This document shows positions 18,519 to 25,836 of a stretch of 64,000 nt of DNA, one piece after another. Source of the stretch: Pelovirga terrestris (lineage in GTDB: Bacteria > Desulfobacterota > Desulfuromonadia > Desulfuromonadales > Geopsychrobacteraceae); the NCBI RefSeq assembly GCF_014773365.1, contig NZ_JACWUN010000003.1, positions 124,001-188,000 of the forward strand, read 5' to 3'. The notes below the pieces were generated by a model. That model made no database searches. It saw only the letters and a program-made list of their open reading frames with translations, and had not been told where the DNA came from. How positions within the stretch are numbered: position 1 is the stretch's first letter; each line of letters opens with the position of its first letter. Both the position numbers and the translations under genes were made by a program.

Positions 18519-19816
18519 CCGATCCCCGCCTGAGCTATCGCGAAATTGCCTGGTTTTTCTTTCCGCTACTGCTCAATGTGCAGCTGATGAGTATCTCCCA
18601 TACCATTATCAATGGGGCCCTGGCGCGGATGGAAAACTACGTAACCGCTCTGGCCGGCATCTCCGTCGCCATGATTGTCCATCTGTTTATCTCTTCTCCT
18701 TCCTATCAGAACCACACCGTCACCATTGCCATGGTGCGCGGACGCAACTCGTTAAAGGGCGTCCTGACATTCATCATTCTGGTAGCGCTCTATGTCACCC
18801 TGATGCTCGGATTGATCGCCTTCACCCCGTTCGGTGATCTGGTACTCATCACCCTGCTCGGAACCCCGGTCGATGTGGCTGTTGAGGCGCAAAAAGCCCT
18901 GATGATCATGACCCTGCTCCCCTTTTTCACCGGTATGCGGGGCTTCAGTCAGGGCATGTTAATCCGGGCACGACGCACCGGTCTGGTCTCGTTGGCAACC
19001 GGCATCCGGGTTGGCGGATTGTTTCTTTTTCTCCTGGTCGGTCGCTACTGGTTTGATGGCGCCCAACTCGGCGCCTTTGCCCTGGTCAGTTGTGTGGTTA
19101 CCGAAACCCTGGTGATCTCATGGATTGCCTGGCGAGTACACCCGCCCCTGTTGCGCCACGGTGGAGAGAAAAGTACCGCCGATATCCTGCGTTATGCCTT
19201 TCCTCTGGCCTACTCGTCTTGCCTGCAACAAACGATTCCCCTGTTGATCAGCGCCATTATCGGTCGTCTGCACGATGGTGCCCTGGCCCTGGCGGCCTTT
19301 GGTGTCATCCGCGGATTTCTGTTTCTGCTGGCCGGCCCGATGCGTAATCTACAGCAGACCTACATGACCCTGGTTAAATCAACAAAGGATTACCGCACCC
19401 TGGTCTATTTCAGCGGCAGCCTGTCTGCTGTCATGGGGGTGATTATTCTCCTCACCGCAGGCCCTTTCCATCAACTGGTTCTTGGCCGCTTTCTTGGCAT
19501 TGAGAACGATTTACGCAACTATCTTCGCCTGGCCTTTGCCGCCTGTGCCCTGTTCCCTTTCATGTATGCTGCCAGCAACCTGTTGCGCGGCTGGTTTTCC
19601 GGAGCCGAACAAACCCACCAGCTGGGACGCTCAACCCTGATCAAAAGCTGTTTTCTGCTGTTACTCTGGTGGCCTCTGGTCACCTGGCAGCCCCCGATCT
19701 CCGGCATAGCGCTTGCGATTGCACTACTGCTTGCTGCTGAAATGCTCGAAGCCGGCTATCTCTACCGACAGCGAAAAAATCAACCCGCAGCCCTTCGTGC
19801 TCTTGCCCCTTATTAA
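18515..19816 (+). CDS. polytopic membrane transporter, MATE/MOP-like, 433 aa
   Basis: A very hydrophobic protein with about twelve membrane helices over its full length and short loops. Its general look (helix-rich, internal pseudo-repeat, conserved ISHTIINGALAR after the first helix and RARRTG in a cytoplasmic loop) fits the MATE/oligosaccharide-flippase/ANK-like superfamily, but I do not recognise the precise family or substrate. The start is TTG 18515, overlapping the gph stop (TTGA); there is no other plausible start before the first helix. It is followed 14 bp later by the small Cys-rich protein gene. Confidence 0.65.
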   Translation: MTDPRLSYREIAWFFFPLLLNVQLMSISHTIINGALARMENYVTALAGISVAMIVHLFISSPSYQNHTVTIAMVRGRNSLKGVLTFIILVALYVTLMLGLIAFTPFGDLVLITLLGTPVDVAVEAQKALMIMTLLPFFTGMRGFSQGMLIRARRTGLVSLATGIRVGGLFLFLLVGRYWFDGAQLGAFALVSCVVTETLVISWIAWRVHPPLLRHGGEKSTADILRYAFPLAYSSCLQQTIPLLISAIIGRLHDGALALAAFGVIRGFLFLLAGPMRNLQQTYMTLVKSTKDYRTLVYFSGSLSAVMGVIILLTAGPFHQLVLGRFLGIENDLRNYLRLAFAACALFPFMYAASNLLRGWFSGAEQTHQLGRSTLIKSCFLLLLWWPLVTWQPPISGIALAIALLLAAEMLEAGYLYRQRKNQPAALRALAPY

Positions 19817-19830
19817 CCGTCGGCCGTAAA

Positions 19831-20040
19831 ATGGTCGACATGACCATATCTTCAAAAAAACACCCCTGTCCCGACTGCCGCCAGTGTCAATGGTGTAGTG
19901 ACGAACGGTGTCGGTTGTGCCTGAAATCAGCGGGCCCGCCGCGCTTGTCAATACGTGAACAGATCGCACTGTTCGAGCGTCTGAACCGTCACTGTAATGG
20001 CCCGCAGAATGAAGAGGATGAGCCCACATCAACGGGGTGA
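19831..20040 (+). CDS. small cysteine-rich protein, 66-69 aa
   Basis: A short open frame with six cysteines packed in 20 residues near its start, in a C-x2-C-x2-C-x2-C-x4-C-x2-C pattern, followed by a charged tail (EQIALFERLNRH) and an acidic end. The spacing suggests metal binding (zinc or Fe-S), but I know no named family. It lies 14 bp after the transporter gene on the same strand. Starts at ATG 19831 or 19840; neither has a good ribosome-binding site. The non-random Cys spacing and the operon-like position are the main reasons to call it a gene. Confidence 0.58.
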   Translation: MVDMTISSKKHPCPDCRQCQWCSDERCRLCLKSAGPPRLSIREQIALFERLNRHCNGPQNEEDEPTSTG

Positions 20041-20134
20041 GATCCTGCCGTCTTCCCTGCATTTTTTTTCATGACAACAACTGTTTGACTGTGCTTAAAT
20101 GCGCCCTTCCAAAAAATCGTGAAGGAGACCACCT

Positions 20135-20698
20135 ATGTATAACTGTTCCGACCTGAAAAAAGGGTTGAAAATAATGCTCGATGGCGAGCCGCATGTCGTG
20201 GCCCAGTATGACTTTACCAAGCCGGGCAAAGGTCAGGCCTTGTACAAGTGTAAATTGCGTAATATGATTACCGGCAGCCTGTTCGACCGCACCTATCGCA
20301 GCGGCGAATCCTTCGAACCTGCACACCTGGAAGAACGGGAAATGCAGTATCTGTATCAGGATGATAACGGCTACGTTTTCATGGATAAAAAATCCTACGA
20401 ACAGATCACTCTGACCGAAGAAACCCTGGCCGATGATAAATATTTTCTCGTCGACAATATGGACGTGGAAATTCTCATGCATGGGGATCGGGGCATCGGC
20501 ATCAGCCTGCCGAACTTTGTCAACCTGCGCGTTACCCAAACGGATCCATGGGTCAAGGGGGATACCGCTGCCGGCAACAACAAACCGGCCACGGTGGAGA
20601 CGGGCTATAGCCTCCAGGTCCCCTCTTTTGTCGAAGAAGGCACCCTGATCCAGATTGACACCCGCACCGGAGAATATGCCACCCGCGTCAAGCAGTGA
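20135..20698 (+). CDS. efp: translation elongation factor P, 187 aa
   Basis: EF-P relieves ribosomes stalled at polyproline stretches. All three beta-barrel domains are present and the length is standard. The modification site loop reads FTKPGKGQAL, so Lys32 is the equivalent of the E. coli Lys34 that is beta-lysylated. The C-terminal block VPSFVEEGTLIQIDTRTGEY is classic. GAAGGAGA precedes the ATG. The epmA modification gene lies next, after a dispersed repeat, so the lysine is probably modified by EpmA. The partner lysine 2,3-aminomutase EpmB is not in this window. Confidence 0.97.
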   Translation: MYNCSDLKKGLKIMLDGEPHVVAQYDFTKPGKGQALYKCKLRNMITGSLFDRTYRSGESFEPAHLEEREMQYLYQDDNGYVFMDKKSYEQITLTEETLADDKYFLVDNMDVEILMHGDRGIGISLPNFVNLRVTQTDPWVKGDTAAGNNKPATVETGYSLQVPSFVEEGTLIQIDTRTGEYATRVKQ

Positions 20699-20730
20699 TG
20701 CTTTTGCAAAAAAATATCCGGTGAGCGAGC

Positions 20731-20863
20731 TAAGCAAAAAGCGCCACCCGCAAGACGCGTGCTTATTGGGCAATGAGGCGTACTTGCGTACGTCAAAGCA
20801 GTGAAATAATCGCGACTGGGCATAATCGGACGCAGCAGTTGGTGCGTTTTTGCGACGCCATCA
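20731..20863 (-). repeat. dispersed repeat family 2, copy A
   Basis: About 133 bp between efp and epmA that matches, in inverted orientation, 61980-62100. Shared landmarks, read on the minus strand here, are GATGGCGTCGCAAAAA at one end, a central hairpin with 5-bp arms (CGTAC, GTACG) around a GCAA loop, and GCTTTTTGCTTA at the other end. A roughly 12-bp stretch is absent from the other copy. No coding frame is convincing. The repeat ends against the AAGGA site of epmA. Confidence 0.85.
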
Positions 20864-20873
20864 AGGAACAAAA

Positions 20874-21785
20874 GTGGAACCTAACTGGCAACTGGCCCGC
20901 AAACGTAGCACGATTGAACACCGCGCCCGAATCCTCCACCAGATTCGGGCGTTCTTTATCGATCGTGGCTTTATCGAAGTAGAAACCCCGGCAAGGATTC
21001 CCGTCAACGCCCCGGAACTCCATATTGATGCGATCTTAAGCGATGGCTGGTATCTGCAAACTTCGCCGGAACTGTGCATGAAACGATTGCTGGCTGCCGG
21101 CTACGATAACATCTTTCAGATCTGTCATTGCTGGCGAGCAGAAGAACGTGGCCCACGCCATCTGCCTGAATACACTATGCTTGAATGGTACCGGCGCAAC
21201 TGTGACTATCACCAACTGATGCATGATTGCGAGGGCCTCATCCATCACCTGGTAGGCCACAAGACGTTCATCTGGCAAGAACAAGAAATTGATATTTCAA
21301 CGCCGTGGCCGCGAATAACCGTTGAACAAGCATTTTCGCAACACAGTTCTACTTTGCTATCGCAAATCACCGGCGAAAAAAAATTTTCGGAACTGATCAG
21401 CAATGAAATAGAACCTGCTCTCCCCAGAAATAAACCACTGTTTCTTACAGACTACCCCGCCATCCAAGGCTCACTTGCCCGCCCAAAAAGCGATGACTCC
21501 GGGTGCGTTGAGCGGGTTGAACTCTATATTGCCGGGCTTGAACTAGCCAACGGCTTTACTGAACTAACCGACGCCACAGAACAACGCCGACGCTTTGAAA
21601 AAGAGGAAAAACAACGTCAGTCAACCGGTAAAACGCCATGCCCACTACCGGAGAAATACCTTGAAGAACTGGGAGCTCTTACCAATGCTGCCGGAATTGC
21701 CCTCGGTGTTGATCGCCTGATCATGCTGCTCTGTAATAAGCCAACCATCGATGAGGTCGTTTGCTTTACCCCAGAACAACTATAA
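20874..21785 (+). CDS. epmA: EF-P--(R)-beta-lysine ligase EpmA (PoxA/GenX), 303 aa
   Basis: A truncated class II lysyl-tRNA synthetase paralogue lacking the anticodon-binding domain; it attaches lysine or beta-lysine to EF-P. Class II motif 2 is seen in CHCWRAEERGPRHLPEYTMLEWYR-type sequence near residue 85, and motif 3 in GIALGVDRLIMLLC near the end. The start is GTG 20874 with AAGGA six bases upstream. The same frame stays open to a TTG at 20850, but that lies inside the repeat and is not credible. Its position beside efp supports the assignment strongly. Confidence 0.94.
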   Translation: MEPNWQLARKRSTIEHRARILHQIRAFFIDRGFIEVETPARIPVNAPELHIDAILSDGWYLQTSPELCMKRLLAAGYDNIFQICHCWRAEERGPRHLPEYTMLEWYRRNCDYHQLMHDCEGLIHHLVGHKTFIWQEQEIDISTPWPRITVEQAFSQHSSTLLSQITGEKKFSELISNEIEPALPRNKPLFLTDYPAIQGSLARPKSDDSGCVERVELYIAGLELANGFTELTDATEQRRRFEKEEKQRQSTGKTPCPLPEKYLEELGALTNAAGIALGVDRLIMLLCNKPTIDEVVCFTPEQL

Positions 21786-21990
21786 TGCTCGATGAAACTC
21801 CCCAGCCGATACACTTGCGACCCGATCAATGCCCACGATTGCCCGTCAGCAACTAAACAAACCAGCCCCTCGGCGCCTGCCCCGCAAGAACGTTTCAATC
21901 ACTCCAATCCATCTCCATGATCAAGCAATAAACGATTAGAATAGAACGCTATTTTGACAAGATAAACGCTGGTTTTGCACATTTTTTCTG

Positions 21991-22018
21991 TTGACACGTA
22001 TATATAACAACGTATTAT
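21991..22018 (+). promoter_or_regulatory. promoter for DUF485-ActP operon
   Basis: Perfect TTGACA (21991-21996), 16-bp spacer, TATTAT (22013-22018). The spacer and -10 region (ATATAACA-n-CGTATTA) recur upstream of the IclR gene at 55796-55821. The transcript would carry a leader of about 160 nt. Confidence 0.6.
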
Positions 22019-22138
22019 GACGCGGAATCTCAAAGCCATTATTTCGCATTTTTTAACCTCACTAAAACATAATCGGAAAAGTTCATTCAAATAGAGTTTC
22101 TGCTTGCCCCCCTGGGACATTTGAACAACCACTGAATA

Positions 22139-22158
22139 TGTGATCAACCCCGATCACA
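22139..22158. promoter_or_regulatory. candidate operator TGTGATC-N6-GATCACA
   Basis: Perfect 7-bp inverted repeat with loop AACCCC, immediately upstream of a TATAAT-like box (22162-22167) and 28 bp before the DUF485 start codon. The arms recall CRP half-sites, but TGTGA and TCACA are ten bases apart rather than six. Confidence 0.45.
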
Positions 22159-22186
22159 ACTTATAATGAACGAGAGGAGATTTTCT

Positions 22187-22453
22187 ATGGGACACGGACC
22201 TGCCGTAAAGCTGGGCAAAGATGACGCTGCCAGCTTTAAAACCAGCCTTGGCGTTAAAATGTTTTTTGGCTACACCTTCTTTTACGTCCTGTTTGTGCTG
22301 CTCAATGTCTATTTTCCAAAGAGCATGGAGATCATCATATTTGGACAAACTGCTGCGGTTGTCTGGGGCTTTTCCCTGATTATTCTCGCTTTCATTATGG
22401 CCGTTATCTATAACCACTTCTGCACCCAGGCAGAAAAGCGCTACAACAGCTAG
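22187..22453 (+). CDS. DUF485-family small membrane protein, 88 aa
   Basis: A small inner-membrane protein with two helices (about residues 24-42 and 50-72), of the kind encoded just before ActP-type acetate symporters (YjcH-like DUF485). Known members are co-expressed with the symporter, but their role is not settled. ATG 22187 follows GAGGAG at good spacing; the frame is open a little further upstream, but without a ribosome-binding site. The symporter gene starts 14 bp later, so this is a two-gene operon. Confidence 0.82.
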   Translation: MGHGPAVKLGKDDAASFKTSLGVKMFFGYTFFYVLFVLLNVYFPKSMEIIIFGQTAAVVWGFSLIILAFIMAVIYNHFCTQAEKRYNS

Positions 22454-22467
22454 GGGAGAGCCAAACC

Positions 22468-24396
22468 ATGATTTATACCCAATCACCACTGGCCATTGGC
22501 CTCTTTATCTTCTTTGTCCTCTTCGTCCTGGGTCTGTCCTTTTATCTGGCCCGGCGTACTAGTTCAGCTGAAGGCTATTACGCCGCCGGCGGCAACATCC
22601 ACTGGATGACTAACGGCATCGCCTTCGCCGGGGACTACCTCTCAGCCGCTTCGTTCCTGGGCATCTGCGGCATGATCGCAACCTCCGGCTACGACGGTTG
22701 GATGTACTCTATCGGCTACCTTGGTGGCTGGGTTGTCGCTCTGTTCCTGGTGGCCGAACCGATGAAACGTCTGGGCAAATACACCTTCACGGATGCCCTC
22801 GACTCAAAATTCAACTCCAAGTCGATCCAGCTCATGGCAGCCATTTCAACCCTGCTGGTGTCAATCTTTTACCTGATTCCGCAGATGGTTGGTGCCGGTG
22901 TTCTGGTTCAGCCCCTGATGGGTCTGCCCCACTGGGTCGGTGTTTGCATCGTCGGTGTTGTCGTTACGTTGATTGTTGCGACTGCCGGCATGGCCTCGAC
23001 CACCTATGTCCAGTTCTTCAAAGGCGCCATGCTGCTCCTTGTTTCTACCACCCTGGTAGTCATGGTGCTGTTCCGCGGCCTGTCAACCACCCCGGAAAAC
23101 GATGGCAAGCCCTACCACGATTTCACCACCCTGTATGCTGACAATGCTCTGGTTCTGGAGGACAGCAGCTACCGGGTTATTGCCGGTCTTGACTCAATCT
23201 TCGGCAAAGAAGGCTTTGTTAAGCTGGAAAAAAATGGCCGTGAGTCGATCTGGAAACTCCATGCTACCGACAACGGCTACACCCTTGAAGAGACCCTCTT
23301 TGCTACGCGACTGAATGATGGGACGCGGCTCTACAACGGTTCACCTGCCGATGATGGCCACTTCTTCCCGGTTGGCCATATCAAGGAACTGATTGTCAAT
23401 GGTGAAGAGGTTGCAGCGACCGGTCCCGTCGGACCGTTCAGTTTTCTATCAGCCTTAACCGAATCGACCATCGTCCTGTGGGGAACGGCTTATGTTCCCG
23501 ATGCCGACGGCATCACCACTATCTACTACCAGAAGCCGACCCCAGGATCCCAGATTCTGCGGCCAGGTTTACGTTTTAAAGTCGACAATTCCACCCCGAT
23601 GGAAAAGTTCAACTTTATCTCTTTAATGCTCGCGCTGTTCTGCGGTACCGCAGCATTACCCCACATTCTGATCCGTTATTACACGGTTCCAAGCCAGGCG
23701 GCCGCACGTAAGTCAACCATTGTCGCCATTGCCGGCATCGGCTTCTTCTACCTGCTGACCCTGTTTATGGGGATGGGTGCCATGACCAACGGCGTGATCA
23801 ATCTGCTCGACAACAATATGTCGGCACCCCTGCTGGCCCTGTCTTTCGGCGTATTTCTCTTTGCCATCATTTCATCGCTGGCCTTTGCTACGGTGCTGGG
23901 TACGGTCTCCGGTCTAATTGTCGCATCTTCAGGCGCCATCGCTCACGATCTGCTCGATAATTTTCTCGGGTTAAAAATGAACGATCGGACAAAAGTCCGC
24001 GCAGGAAAAATATCGGCGGTCTGTATCGGTGCCATTGCTATCTATCTGGGGATTGTCTTCGAAGGAATGAACGTCTCCTTCCTGGTCGGCTGGGCCTTTG
24101 CTGTTGCCGCCTCGGCCAACCTGCCGGCCATTCTGATGCTGCTGTTCTGGAGTAAAACGACAGCTCGTGGGGTTGCCGCGTCAATTACCGTTGGTCTGTT
24201 CAGCTCCCTCGGCCTCATTCTGATCTCACCGGACATGTGGTTGCGCTATGGCAAGCTGCCGGCTGATGCTCCGATTCAATTCAACAGCCCGGCACTGATC
24301 TCCATTCCCCTGGCGTTTGCTGCTCTGGTTGTGATATCACTTATGACACAAAAAGATGTCAACGTAGGTCATGCAACGGAACTATCCAATAACTGA
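22468..24396 (+). CDS. ActP-like cation/acetate symporter with large soluble insert, 642 aa
   Basis: A sodium:solute symporter (SSS) of the acetate-permease branch, presumably importing acetate or a similar monocarboxylate. The N-terminal helices, the YYAAGGNIHWMTNGIAFAGDYLSAAS block (residues 37-62) and GTAALPHILIRYYTVP (near 393) are typical. The unusual part is a hydrophilic stretch of about 175 residues (about 204-380) between two membrane helices, which makes the protein roughly 90 residues longer than E. coli ActP. The insert is rich in Asp, Gly, Thr and Tyr and looks like a folded beta-rich domain. A strong terminator follows. Substrate is inferred from family and DUF485 linkage. Confidence 0.87.
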   Translation: MIYTQSPLAIGLFIFFVLFVLGLSFYLARRTSSAEGYYAAGGNIHWMTNGIAFAGDYLSAASFLGICGMIATSGYDGWMYSIGYLGGWVVALFLVAEPMKRLGKYTFTDALDSKFNSKSIQLMAAISTLLVSIFYLIPQMVGAGVLVQPLMGLPHWVGVCIVGVVVTLIVATAGMASTTYVQFFKGAMLLLVSTTLVVMVLFRGLSTTPENDGKPYHDFTTLYADNALVLEDSSYRVIAGLDSIFGKEGFVKLEKNGRESIWKLHATDNGYTLEETLFATRLNDGTRLYNGSPADDGHFFPVGHIKELIVNGEEVAATGPVGPFSFLSALTESTIVLWGTAYVPDADGITTIYYQKPTPGSQILRPGLRFKVDNSTPMEKFNFISLMLALFCGTAALPHILIRYYTVPSQAAARKSTIVAIAGIGFFYLLTLFMGMGAMTNGVINLLDNNMSAPLLALSFGVFLFAIISSLAFATVLGTVSGLIVASSGAIAHDLLDNFLGLKMNDRTKVRAGKISAVCIGAIAIYLGIVFEGMNVSFLVGWAFAVAASANLPAILMLLFWSKTTARGVAASITVGLFSSLGLILISPDMWLRYGKLPADAPIQFNSPALISIPLAFAALVVISLMTQKDVNVGHATELSNN

Positions 24397-24423
24397 TTGG
24401 ATCAAACCAAAACAATGTCCTGT

Positions 24424-24459
24424 GAACGGGCCGCCACTGACAGGGCGGCCCGTTCTTTA
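24424..24459 (+). terminator. rho-independent terminator after the ActP-like gene
   Basis: Perfect 12-bp GC-rich stem (24424-24435 and 24444-24455) with an eight-base loop and a short T run. It lies 27 bp after the symporter stop codon. Confidence 0.85.
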
Positions 24460-24470
24460 TGGTGAGCAAT

Positions 24471-25091
24471 ATGAATCGATTCCGTGTAACCCTGATTGCA
24501 GTCTGCCTGGTTCTTGCCTGGCTGGCCCATAAGGACATCAGTCTGTATCTGCGTAATCCGCAACCGCTGACAATATCAATCGGGGAACTCGAGACGCTGG
24601 AAAAAGCCCCGAGAGAATGGCTGGCTGTTTCGGGAGGTTATCCGGATTTTCTTCAAGGTATCAATATGACAGGGAGCATGGAATTTGAGGCATTTCTCGT
24701 TCCCCTAACCAGCTCAGCGGATGGTACCAATTACAAAGTGTGGTTTGAAACCAGAGACCCTCAAATCCTTGAGGCCTTATCAACCTATTATTTTCTTCTC
24801 GACACAAGAGCCCAGCAGCAACAATTCATCGAAGACAATGCCCACCTTTTTTCCGGCCAGCGGCATGTGACCGGGATGACGGCGGCAGAACTGGTCGCCA
24901 ATTCTAACCAAAAGAAGCTCATCACCATGCTTGAACAGATGGGTGCCAATGTCACCGGCACCCCGATCTTTATCAGCGAAGACAAAGAGCCTGCTGTTTG
25001 GCGCGGCGCTTTATTTGCCCTGGTCGCATTTGCCGGCATGCTGAAATTGACCTGGGACGTTCGAACCAGACCCCAAACGCCGCGGATCTGA
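24471..25091 (+). CDS. unrecognised protein with a membrane helix at each end, 206 aa
   Basis: I do not recognise this family. A hydrophobic segment at about residues 5-19 would act as a membrane anchor or uncleaved signal, a soluble domain of about 155 residues follows, and a second helix lies at about 177-193 near the C-terminus. The soluble part would therefore lie in the periplasm or between the two anchors. Starts at ATG 24471 or 24459. The gene begins just after the ActP terminator, so it either relies on read-through or has a promoter inside the hairpin region; no hexamers are evident. Confidence 0.65.
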   Translation: MNRFRVTLIAVCLVLAWLAHKDISLYLRNPQPLTISIGELETLEKAPREWLAVSGGYPDFLQGINMTGSMEFEAFLVPLTSSADGTNYKVWFETRDPQILEALSTYYFLLDTRAQQQQFIEDNAHLFSGQRHVTGMTAAELVANSNQKKLITMLEQMGANVTGTPIFISEDKEPAVWRGALFALVAFAGMLKLTWDVRTRPQTPRI

Positions 25092-25192
25092 CTTATTCCT
25101 CGCCCTCGTGCGTTCGGCAAACCATGAACCGTCATTCCTGAGAGTAAATCAATCCCGGCACACCACCAAATAATTTGCACACAGACATCAAC

Positions 25193-25223
25193 AAAATAGC
25201 CGAACCCTTACAAGTCCGGCTAT
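25193..25223 (-). terminator. terminator of the zinc-ribbon gene
   Basis: Reading the minus strand, a 10-bp stem (25214-25223 with 25196-25205, one mismatched or wobble position) around an eight-base loop, followed by TTTTG. It lies just past the stop codon of the 49-residue zinc-ribbon protein. Confidence 0.6.
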
Positions 25224-25230
25224 TCAACCT

Positions 25231-25380
25231 CTATTCAGATTTATGAAAACGTTCACGATTGACCAGGATTGTCTGATCGACTATCTCTCCACAGGTTGTA
25301 CATCTCCAAGCATCATAGGATCTTACAAAATTGTAGTAGGTTTCTGCATGCATTCTCCCCTTACATTTGGGACATTTCAT
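25231..25380 (-). CDS. small zinc-ribbon protein, 49 aa
   Basis: A 49-codon gene with two CxxC pairs: MKCPKCKG at the start and RCTTCGE at about residues 31-37. This is the classic layout of a one-ribbon zinc protein, with a basic, aromatic stretch between. GGGAGGG lies seven to eight bases before the ATG at 25380, and a hairpin plus U run follows the stop; together these signals support a real gene. Function is unknown; short zinc ribbons often bind nucleic acids or proteins. It stands alone in an AT-rich gap between the orphan membrane protein and cimA. Confidence 0.75.
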   Translation of the reverse strand: MKCPKCKGRMHAETYYNFVRSYDAWRCTTCGEIVDQTILVNRERFHKSE

Positions 25381-25796
25381 CAGTAGGCCCTCCCATGCTC
25401 AAATCAAGAATTCGAATTACAAAAAAAACAGCTACATTGTATTCAGCAGAAGTCATGCCAACCTTTCCAGAACCTGCTCTGGCGACCGAAGAATTCTATT
25501 TATTTCCAAATTTTTCAATATGTTACAGACTGATATAGATTTTTTCATATTATCTTTACCAAAGCCAGCCCTTAGATGTTCACGCCCAATCCGTCACTTT
25601 ATTGACGGCAGAGGAGGGATTGACTTCAAGAGATCCGCTATTCTAATGAAAACATCAACTATCTAGAGCCCCATTCTTCTTTTATCTATGGCAATATATG
25701 AGGCAGAGTCGCCATTTATTTGACGGGTGTGGCAGAAAGCGTTCACATATTGACGCTTTTAGCTGGAAAGGAACCACATTGTGGCTGATCGGGACA
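25381..25796 (-). other. AT-rich intergenic region upstream of the zinc-ribbon gene
   Basis: About 416 bp with no credible gene on either strand. It contains a 6-bp inverted repeat (CCGTCA 25591-25596, TGACGG 25603-25608) without a T run. Base composition is visibly more AT-rich than the flanks; it presumably holds the promoter of the small gene, but I cannot place it. Confidence 0.5.
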
Positions 25797-25827
25797 GAAA
25801 AATACCCCCGCTATGGGAACGAGGGCA
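25797..25827 (-). terminator. terminator of the lysC-cimA unit
   Basis: Minus-strand stem of eight pairs (25820-25827 with 25803-25810, including G-U pairs), loop 25811-25819, then TATTTTT. It starts about 10 bp after the cimA stop. Confidence 0.65.
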
Positions 25828-25836
25828 CGCTGATGA

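Larger units (their letters stand above)
21786..22186 (+). other. 401-bp intergenic region upstream of the ActP-like operon
   Basis: AT-rich with no convincing gene. It contains a sigma-70-like promoter (21991-22018) and a perfect inverted repeat (22139-22158) close to the DUF485 start. The first ~120 bp show nothing recognisable. Confidence 0.6.

Noticed and set aside
22139-22158. Classical CRP site
   Set aside because: TGTGA and TCACA are ten bases apart rather than six, so a standard CRP dimer would not fit; kept only as a generic operator candidate.
25591-25608. Short inverted repeat as a terminator or attachment site
   Set aside because: Only six pairs with no T run and no matching copy elsewhere in the window.
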